NCBI GenBank assembly: GCA_023436825.1
Contig: JAEZHS010000269.1
Span: 1 to 20,656, forward strand
Reading direction: 5' to 3'
Source of the DNA: Pseudomonadota bacterium
GTDB taxonomy: Bacteria; Pseudomonadota; Alphaproteobacteria; Reyranellales; Reyranellaceae
DNA: 20,656 bases
How positions within the stretch are numbered: position 1 is the first letter of the stretch; each line of letters starts with the position of its first letter. The notes under the pieces are model-generated. The model saw nothing but the letters and a program-made list of their open reading frames with translations. It was not told the origin of the DNA and did not search any database. The translations under genes were made by a program, and so were the position numbers. Below, piece by piece: positions 15,361 to 20,656 of the stretch.

Positions 15361-17397
15361 TCAGTAGTGGCCGGCCAGCTCGGGCGTGATGGCGGCCGAC
15401 CGCGGCGAATAGAGATAGGCGCCCTTCTTGTTGCCCCACCAGACGATCTCGCGGCACCACTTCTGGAAGTCGTCGTAGGGCTTGGCGGTGCGGTCGACCT
15501 CGACCGCCAACGGCTTCTCGGCGAGCAATGCCTGTTCGCCGCCGCGTACCTTGTGCCAGTAGTCGAGCAGGTCGTAGCTCAGGCGGATCTTGAGGTTGTC
15601 CTTGGCGTACGGCTGATGGACCAGCGCATGGTTGAGCCGGATCGCCTCGTCGATGATGTCCATCGGCAGACCGGCGGCCTTGGCGCTCACCGTCTCGGCC
15701 AGAAGCTTGCCCGCTTCGGCATAGAAGGCGTCGAACTTACCCTTGGCCGTCAGCTCGACGAAGATGAACTCGTCGGCCGGCCAGTAGATGCCGAGATATT
15801 CCTTGGAGAAGACGTACTCCGCCCCGCCCTTCTGGATCGACTCGGCCTCCTTGTGGAAGAAGGCGTTGATCTCGGCGATCAACGGGAATCGCTTCGGATC
15901 GGCGGCCATGAAGGTCTCGATCATGTCGCGGTAGGAGATGCCCGAGATGCCGTGCGCCATGATCAGGGGGATCTGGAACAGCTTGTCGAAATGCAGCAGC
16001 GCCGTCATCCAGCAGAAGATGCGTGTGCGCCGCCAGTCGGCCAGCGGCATCGCCGCTGTCGCCACCACGAGGTCCTGGACCTCCGGCACATCGTCATCGA
16101 GCTCGATGCGCTCACCGTGGATGTTGATGATCTTGGACTCGACCGTGACCATGCCGTACTTGGCCTGGTAGGCGGGATCGCCCATCTCGGCGTTGGGCAG
16201 GATCGACAGATTGTTGAACTGGATGCGGTTGTGCTGGCCGTTCTCGATGAGCTGGTCGACGCCCTTGACGAACGATTCGTAGGTCTCGCCGGGCAGGCCC
16301 AGGATCAGGTCCGAATACGTCTCGACCTTGTCGCGCGTGAAGCGGCGCTGGAGCTCCATGTAGGTGTCGAGCGAGATGTTGTCGCGTTTGATCGCCTCCA
16401 GCGTCGTCATGTCGACGCTCTGCATGGAGAGAGCCACGCCCTTGTTCAGGCCGGCATCCGACAGGATCTTCTGCGTCAGATAGGCCCGCTCGGTCGCGTT
16501 CTTGGTGTTCTGCACCGACAGCGCCACCGGGAATCCGGTCTCCTGCTTCACGCCGGCGACATAGTTGGCGATGTCGACGTCGCGCTTCTGGATGCCGAAG
16601 TTGGCGTCGCAGCAGAAGATGTATTCGATCTTCTTGTCGGCGAACCAGTCGACCTCACGGTAGAGGCGCTCCTCGCCGAACTTCGTCACCTTGCCGGCTG
16701 TTGCCGAGCCCCAGTCGCAGAAGGTGCAGCGGAACGGGCAGCCGCGATTGGTCTCCCACAGGCCAATCCAGCTCTCGTTCGGGTTGGCCGCCATGATCGA
16801 GTCGAACGCGCCTTCCAGGAAGGGCGACGGAATTTCGTCGAGATCGCGCACACGATCGATGTTGGCGTTGCGCACGAAGCTGCCGCCGGCCTTGACCATG
16901 CTGACGCCCGGCAGCGTCGACCAGGCCTCGCGATCGTGGAAACTTTCCAGCAGCTTGAGGAACGTCCGCTCACCCTCGTTATGGACGGCAAGGTCGATCT
17001 GTGGATTGTCCCGCAGAAAGGCCTCGGGCTGGTCCGGTACATGCGGGCCGCCGAAGACGATGACGATCTCTGGCCGCAGCGCCTTCAAGCGGCGGGCGAT
17101 CTCGAGCGAAATGCGACCATTCCAGACGTAGGTGCTGAAGCCGACCAGGTCGGCATCCTTCAGGGACTCGACGGCGTCGGCGATGCGCACGCGCTTGTAG
17201 AGCGGCGGCAGGAATTCGTAGAGGCCGGGGTCGGCCGCCATCTTCTGCACGTACGTCTGCAGCAGGGCGACCGAATAAGGCAGATAGTTCTGGCCGGAAA
17301 ACGAGTTGTTGATCTGGACCAGCCCGACGCGAACGGGCGCACGGCGCTCCTTGGAGGCGTCGGCAGGCAGCGGATCTGGTCCCTGGGCGGTCGACAT
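15361..17397 (-). CDS. B12-binding-domain radical SAM protein
   Basis: About 678 residues from ATG 17397; a TTG at 17433 would add 12 residues, and neither start has a clear Shine-Dalgarno. The N-terminal 30-200 region resembles the cobalamin-binding domain of class B radical SAM enzymes, with LVGFSTYVWNGRISLEIA and IVFGGPHVPDQPEAFL, but lacks the DxHxxG base-off motif. The radical SAM core has TNRGCPFRCTFCDWGS, with Cys at about 220, 224 and 227 for the 4Fe-4S cluster, followed by ILGLPGETYESF. The C-terminal ~250 residues are unassigned. Family members methylate unactivated carbons or perform other radical rearrangements, and several act in sugar and antibiotic pathways. Coupling to the aldo/keto reductase and neighbouring sugar genes suggests a carbohydrate substrate. 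A role unrelated to sugars is possible. Confidence 0.82.
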   Translation of the reverse strand: MSTAQGPDPLPADASKERRAPVRVGLVQINNSFSGQNYLPYSVALLQTYVQKMAADPGLYEFLPPLYKRVRIADAVESLKDADLVGFSTYVWNGRISLEIARRLKALRPEIVIVFGGPHVPDQPEAFLRDNPQIDLAVHNEGERTFLKLLESFHDREAWSTLPGVSMVKAGGSFVRNANIDRVRDLDEIPSPFLEGAFDSIMAANPNESWIGLWETNRGCPFRCTFCDWGSATAGKVTKFGEERLYREVDWFADKKIEYIFCCDANFGIQKRDVDIANYVAGVKQETGFPVALSVQNTKNATERAYLTQKILSDAGLNKGVALSMQSVDMTTLEAIKRDNISLDTYMELQRRFTRDKVETYSDLILGLPGETYESFVKGVDQLIENGQHNRIQFNNLSILPNAEMGDPAYQAKYGMVTVESKIINIHGERIELDDDVPEVQDLVVATAAMPLADWRRTRIFCWMTALLHFDKLFQIPLIMAHGISGISYRDMIETFMAADPKRFPLIAEINAFFHKEAESIQKGGAEYVFSKEYLGIYWPADEFIFVELTAKGKFDAFYAEAGKLLAETVSAKAAGLPMDIIDEAIRLNHALVHQPYAKDNLKIRLSYDLLDYWHKVRGGEQALLAEKPLAVEVDRTAKPYDDFQKWCREIVWWGNKKGAYLYSPRSAAITPELAGHY

Positions 17398-17510
17398 CGG
17401 CGTGGAGATAAGCTGCCTGTTCCCTGAACGCAATGCAATTTATGGGCGCAATCCCTTGAGATTGAAGGCCTTATTGTGGTTTGTCTCAGACGATCACGAT
17501 CGGTGGGAAA
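17398..17510. promoter_or_regulatory. Divergent spacer between radical SAM and SDR genes
   Basis: About 110 nt lie between the two divergent starts and should carry promoters in both directions. The part from 17440 to 17490 is more A/T-rich than the flanking genes, and a TTGAGA occurs near 17456, but no well-spaced -10 hexamer accompanies it. GGTGGG just before ATG 17511 is a plausible ribosome-binding site. No operator-like repeat is seen. Confidence 0.35.
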
Positions 17511-18470
17511 ATGGATTTCGCGGGCAAGAAAGTTCTAATCGCCGGGGGCGCCGGCTTCATTGGGACCAATCTTGCCCTCGCCCTTGCCAGGCGCGGCGCC
17601 CGGTTGCGGCTGACGATCCATGAAAAACCCCTGCAGGCCGCCATTCCGGGCGCCGAGGTCGTCACCCTGGACCTGCGTCAGCCCGAGCACTGCGCCCGGG
17701 CCGTCGACGGCATGGACTACGTCTTCCTCTGCGCCGCCCATACGTCGGGTGCGGCGGTCATCCGCACGACGCCACTTGTCCACATCACGCCCAACGTCCT
17801 GATCAACACGCTGATGCTCGAGGCGGCGCACCGGGCGCGCGTGGCGCGGTTCTGCTTCATTTCCAGCGGCGCCGCCTACCCGCCGACCGCCGACCGGCCG
17901 GTACGAGAGCACGAGATGTTCAGCGGCGACCCGCATGAGGTCTATTTCGCGGCCGGCTGGATGAAGCGCTATGCCGAGGTCCTCTGCCGGACCTATGCCG
18001 AGAAGATCCCCAACCCGATGCCGACGGTCGTCGTGCGACCGTCGAACGTCTACGGGCCATACGACAAATTCGACTTCGCCGTCAGCCATGTGACGGCCGC
18101 CCTCGTCCGCCGGGTCGTCGAGCGCCACAGCCCGCTCGAAGTGTGGGGCAACGGCCAGGACATTCGCGACCTCGTCTACGTCGACGATTTCATCGAGGGC
18201 ATGCTGACCGCCTTCACCGCCAACCGCCCCTATCTCGCGGTCAACATCTGCGCCGGCGCCGGCCACTCGGTGCGCCAGATTCTGGAGAAGATCCTCAAGG
18301 TCGACGGCTATGACGGCGCCGACGTCCGCTACGACCCGTCGCGACCCAGCACCATCCCGGTGCGCCTGATGGACAACACCCTCGCCCGCGAACTCGGCTT
18401 CGAGGTGCGCACGCCGCTCGAGGACGGCCTGCGGCGGACGATCGAGTGGTATCGGAAGAACCAACGCTGA
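17511..18470 (+). CDS. NAD-dependent epimerase/dehydratase family SDR with AxxxK active site
   Basis: 319 residues from ATG 17511; an upstream TTG at 17481 is possible but adds a non-conserved lead. The cofactor motif is IAGGAGFIG (residues 10-18). The catalytic region has CFISSGAAYPP with Ser118/119, then VYFAAGWMKRYAE. The lysine (K152) is kept, but the residue four before it is Ala148, so the canonical Tyr of YxxxK is absent; the nearest Tyr is at 145. VRPSNVYGPYDKFDF and RDLVYVDDFIEGM are typical of GDP-fucose synthase-like and GDP-mannose epimerase-like SDRs. It stands alone on the + strand between two - strand units. It probably acts on a nucleotide sugar as epimerase, reductase or dehydratase; the altered site could change or weaken that activity. 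Confidence 0.82.
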   Translation: MDFAGKKVLIAGGAGFIGTNLALALARRGARLRLTIHEKPLQAAIPGAEVVTLDLRQPEHCARAVDGMDYVFLCAAHTSGAAVIRTTPLVHITPNVLINTLMLEAAHRARVARFCFISSGAAYPPTADRPVREHEMFSGDPHEVYFAAGWMKRYAEVLCRTYAEKIPNPMPTVVVRPSNVYGPYDKFDFAVSHVTAALVRRVVERHSPLEVWGNGQDIRDLVYVDDFIEGMLTAFTANRPYLAVNICAGAGHSVRQILEKILKVDGYDGADVRYDPSRPSTIPVRLMDNTLARELGFEVRTPLEDGLRRTIEWYRKNQR

Positions 18471-18496
18471 CGCCGCCTTACACGCATCACTTCATG

Positions 18497-18605
18497 CTCC
18501 TCTCCCCCCTTTTGGGAGAGGTTGGGTGAGGGGGTGATGCAGGAGATAGTCTTCGTGTTCCGCCTCCTCACCTAGCCTCCCCCCTTTGGGGGCCCTTGGG
18601 GGAGA
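18497..18605. repeat. Two G/C-rich inverted repeats in a convergent intergenic gap
   Basis: The 172-nt gap between convergent genes (18471-18642) holds two hairpin-forming blocks. The first has arms CCTCTCCC (18499-18506) and GGGAGAGG (18514-18521) with a 7-nt loop, followed by GTTGGGTGAGGGGG. The second has CTCCCCC (18577-18583) and GGGGGAG (18598-18604), with an inner CCCCC/GGGGG pair. The blocks resemble each other and the dispersed intergenic repeats with GGGAGAGG and GGTGAGGG that occur in many proteobacterial genomes. They could stop transcription from both sides, but neither hairpin is followed by a T-run, so intrinsic terminator function is unproven. Confidence 0.6.
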
Positions 18606-18642
18606 GGAACTTGAGTGGCGAGTTTGGCTCGGCGTCGAAGCT

Positions 18643-19728
18643 CTAAAACGGCCCGCGGAAGCGCTTGTACCCCTCGGTCATCGAACGCTCGACCGGGAGC
18701 GCGATGCCGTGCTGGTCGCCCTTCACCTGGGTCAGAATGGCGTCGACCGTCTCGTGCTGGCTGGGATAGTAGATGTCTTCCAGGCTCTTGGCGGTCGGGC
18801 ACGGCGCCGGCGCCATCCCGAGCATAGTCGGCGGCTGGCGCAACAGGCCGGGATCGCGCATCACGAGCTGGCGGCAGACTTCGGCGGCGACGCCGTACTC
18901 CAGCCACGACGTGTCGGCCACGACCAGACGGCCGGTCTTGCGCACGCTGGCGGCGACCAAGCCCCAGTCGGGATGGCTGATCGAATTGAGATCGATGACC
19001 TCGGCCGAAATGCCCGCCTTGTCCTCGACATACTGCGCCGCGCGCAGCGCCTCCAGCACCATCACCGAGGTGGCGACGACGGTGACGTCGCTGCCTTTGC
19101 GCGCCACATGGCTGGTGAGCGGCACGCGGTGCTCGGACGGCGAGACCGTGAAATCGAGATTGTAGAGCAGACGATGCTCGATGCTGATCACCGGGCCGGG
19201 ATGGCGGTTGATGATCGCCGGATACATGTCGAGGATCGCCTGGCTGCTCGACGGCATGACCACCGTGAGCCCCGGATAGTGCGCGAACGTCGCCTGCGGG
19301 CTTTGCGAATGCTGCGCGCCTTGCCCCCAGCTGCGGCCGACGACAATGCGGATCAGCATCGGGCAGCGCATCAGCCCGCCGAACATGTAGCGATACTTGG
19401 AGGCCAGGTTGATGATCTGGTTCATCGCCAGGAACGAGAAGTCGGCGCGGATGTGCGTGGTGATCGGATAGTCGCCGACCAGCGAAGCGCCGATCGCCAC
19501 GCCTGTCATCCCCTCTTCCATCAAGGGCACATCGAATACGCGTGCAGCGCCGTACTTCTCCGCCAGTCCGGTAGTCGAACCGAAGATGCCTTTAAAGTCG
19601 TCGACGCCCTGTCCCATGATGAAGACGTTGTCGTGGTCGGCCAGTGCCGCATCCATGGTCTCGAGCAAGGCGCCGGCGTAAGACAGCACGCGCGTGCCCT
19701 GGACCGGTTTGATTGCAGCGATGCTCAT
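18643..19728 (-). CDS. Thiamine-diphosphate dehydrogenase E1 component, beta subunit
   Basis: 361 residues of the transketolase-like pyrimidine-binding plus C-terminal domain type, like the E1 beta of pyruvate, acetoin and branched-chain 2-oxoacid dehydrogenases. Landmarks are VPLMEEGMTGVAIGASL with the Glu that activates ThDP, FSFLAMNQIINLASKYRYM, GRSWGQGAQHSQSPQATFAH and PGLTVVMPSS. The ATG at 19728 overlaps the alpha-subunit stop by one base (TGATG), so the two subunits are translated together. In a housekeeping complex an E2 lipoyl transferase gene usually follows, but here the gene ends at the convergent intergenic repeats with none present. In a sugar locus the pair may instead transfer a two-carbon unit onto a nucleotide sugar, as proposed for AviB1/AviB2-like proteins; that role is inferred. 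Confidence 0.87.
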   Translation of the reverse strand: MSIAAIKPVQGTRVLSYAGALLETMDAALADHDNVFIMGQGVDDFKGIFGSTTGLAEKYGAARVFDVPLMEEGMTGVAIGASLVGDYPITTHIRADFSFLAMNQIINLASKYRYMFGGLMRCPMLIRIVVGRSWGQGAQHSQSPQATFAHYPGLTVVMPSSSQAILDMYPAIINRHPGPVISIEHRLLYNLDFTVSPSEHRVPLTSHVARKGSDVTVVATSVMVLEALRAAQYVEDKAGISAEVIDLNSISHPDWGLVAASVRKTGRLVVADTSWLEYGVAAEVCRQLVMRDPGLLRQPPTMLGMAPAPCPTAKSLEDIYYPSQHETVDAILTQVKGDQHGIALPVERSMTEGYKRFRGPF

Positions 19729-20654
19729 CAGATGACGTCCGTCAGCAGTTCAGCGCGACCCGGCGCAGGGCTCGCCTCGGCGAAGGCGACGGCCGCTTCG
19801 ATCTCGCGTTCGATGTCGGGACGCAGGGCCTCGGCCAGCTTGCTGTCGACGATCAGCGGGTCGCGCCGCTTCCAGGCATCGACGCTGTCGCTGGTGCGAT
19901 AGTTGAAGTGGAAATCCTCGCCGACGCCGACATGCTCCTTGTAGCGCGAGGTGACGATTTCGAGCACGAACGGCTCGCCCGCCCGCACCTTGGCCGCGGC
20001 CTCGAGCGTGGCCCCGCGGATCGCCAGCATGTCCCAGCCCTCCTCGAGCCGGCGGCTCGCGATGCCGAACGAGGCGGCATGCTCGGTCAGGCGATAGGAC
20101 TGGCGCACCGGACGATGGCTGTGCACGGCGAGTCCATTGTCCTCGCACAGGAACAGGACCGGCGCCTTCATGAGCGCCGCAAAGTTCAGGCTCTCGTGAT
20201 AGACGCCCTCCTCGGTCGCGCCGTCGCCGAACACCGCCACGGCGATCTGCGAGAGGCCGCGCCGCTTGAAGCTCAGCGCCGCGCCGACCGCATGCGGGAT
20301 GGTGCTCGCCACCACCGCCGAGGAGCCCATGAGGCCGACCTCGGGAGCCGCGAGATGCATGGAGCCCGCCTTGCCGCCCGAGACACCGCCCTTGCGCCCG
20401 TACAGCTCGGCGAACATGGCGTCGAGCGAGCCGCCCTTGGCGATGTAGAAGCCGTGGCTGCGGTAGGTCGCGAACACCAGGTCGTCGGGCTGCAGGCCGT
20501 CGCAGACGCCCACAGCGACGGCCTCCTGGCCGATCGACAGATGGACCGGGCTCTGGATCTTGTCGGACGGATAGAGCTCTATGATCCGTTCCTCGACCAG
20601 CCTGATCAGCAGCGCCGTCCGGAACAGCCGGCGATAGATCGCTTCATCCTTCAC
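19728..20654 (-). CDS. Thiamine-diphosphate dehydrogenase E1 component, alpha subunit (5' end may be cut)
   Basis: At least 308 residues, similar to E1 alpha of 2-oxoacid dehydrogenases. The ThDP/Mg motif starts at GDGATEEG (143-150) and ends at the Asn in CEDN (173). YRSHG (64-68) supplies the cofactor-site His, and GGKAGSMHL is the usual E1 alpha loop. The visible start is GTG 20654, two bases from the window edge; the peptide begins KDEAIYRRLFRTALLIRLVEERI, close to where family members begin, so it is complete or nearly so. The C-terminus ends DVI at a TGA shared with the beta start. With E1 beta it should form an alpha2beta2 heterotetramer that decarboxylates a 2-oxoacid. The natural acceptor may be lipoate, or a keto sugar given the setting. 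Confidence 0.86.
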   Translation of the reverse strand: MKDEAIYRRLFRTALLIRLVEERIIELYPSDKIQSPVHLSIGQEAVAVGVCDGLQPDDLVFATYRSHGFYIAKGGSLDAMFAELYGRKGGVSGGKAGSMHLAAPEVGLMGSSAVVASTIPHAVGAALSFKRRGLSQIAVAVFGDGATEEGVYHESLNFAALMKAPVLFLCEDNGLAVHSHRPVRQSYRLTEHAASFGIASRRLEEGWDMLAIRGATLEAAAKVRAGEPFVLEIVTSRYKEHVGVGEDFHFNYRTSDSVDAWKRRDPLIVDSKLAEALRPDIEREIEAAVAFAEASPAPGRAELLTDVI

Positions 20655-20656
20655 AG

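Noticed and set aside
14671..17427. Very long open frame on the + strand opposite the aldo/keto reductase and radical SAM genes
   Set aside because: The - strand encodes two proteins with complete catalytic motifs. The + strand product is an Asp/Arg/His/Gly-rich antisense shadow, expected when high-GC codons suppress stops.
18499..18604. Calling the two hairpins intrinsic terminators or a CRISPR array
   Set aside because: Neither hairpin has a T-tract, and there are only two imperfect blocks with no regular spacers; annotated as repeats instead.

Overview
The window is a dense, high-GC stretch of carbohydrate biosynthesis genes. It is most likely part of an O-antigen, capsule or other surface-polysaccharide locus of an alphaproteobacterium; the lineage is inferred from codon use, frequent TTG/GTG starts and gene style, and no marker gene proves it. 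I see no rRNA, tRNA, transposase or CRISPR array.

Region A (1-3998, + strand) is a tightly coupled five-gene unit: the 3' end of rfbF (glucose-1-phosphate cytidylyltransferase), rfbG (CDP-glucose 4,6-dehydratase), a TylC3/TcaB9-type sugar C-methyltransferase, an RmlC-like cupin epimerase and a short-chain (SDR) NAD(P)-dependent reductase. Most junctions are overlaps (16 nt, TTGA, ATGA). Read as a pathway this gives glucose-1-P -> CDP-glucose -> CDP-4-keto-6-deoxyglucose -> C-3 methylation -> C-3/C-5 epimerisation -> C-4 reduction, i.e. a CDP-3-C-methyl-6-deoxyhexose. The final stereochemistry cannot be read from sequence.

Region B (4034-11977, - strand) holds, in transcription order, a 524-aa protein with a TPR-like N-terminus and an unrecognised domain, a second and divergent C-methyltransferase-family protein, two tandem DegT/DnrJ/EryC1/StrS aminotransferases, and an 887-aa protein that joins the same unrecognised domain to a TIGR00180-type glycosyltransferase. 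The two proteins carrying the shared domain bracket the amino-sugar genes.

Region C (12127-14429, + strand) has a glycosyltransferase-like protein overlapping a sugar nucleotidyltransferase/HAD phosphatase fusion of the HddC-GmhB (heptose) kind. Region D (14395-17433, - strand) has a B12-binding-domain radical SAM enzyme followed directly by an aldo/keto reductase. Region E is one SDR sugar epimerase/dehydratase on the + strand (17511-18470) whose usual YxxxK tyrosine is alanine. Region F (18643-20654, - strand) holds thiamine-diphosphate E1 beta and E1 alpha subunits without E2 or E3 in the window.

Regions C-F hold activities (ThDP-dependent two-carbon transfer, radical chemistry, heptose-1-P type activation, ketoreduction) that would fit synthesis of an unusual branched or higher-carbon sugar; this is a hypothesis. 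The points most worth following are the uncharacterised domain shared by the 524-aa and 887-aa proteins, the E1 pair in a sugar locus, and the CDP-3-C-methyl-sugar cassette.
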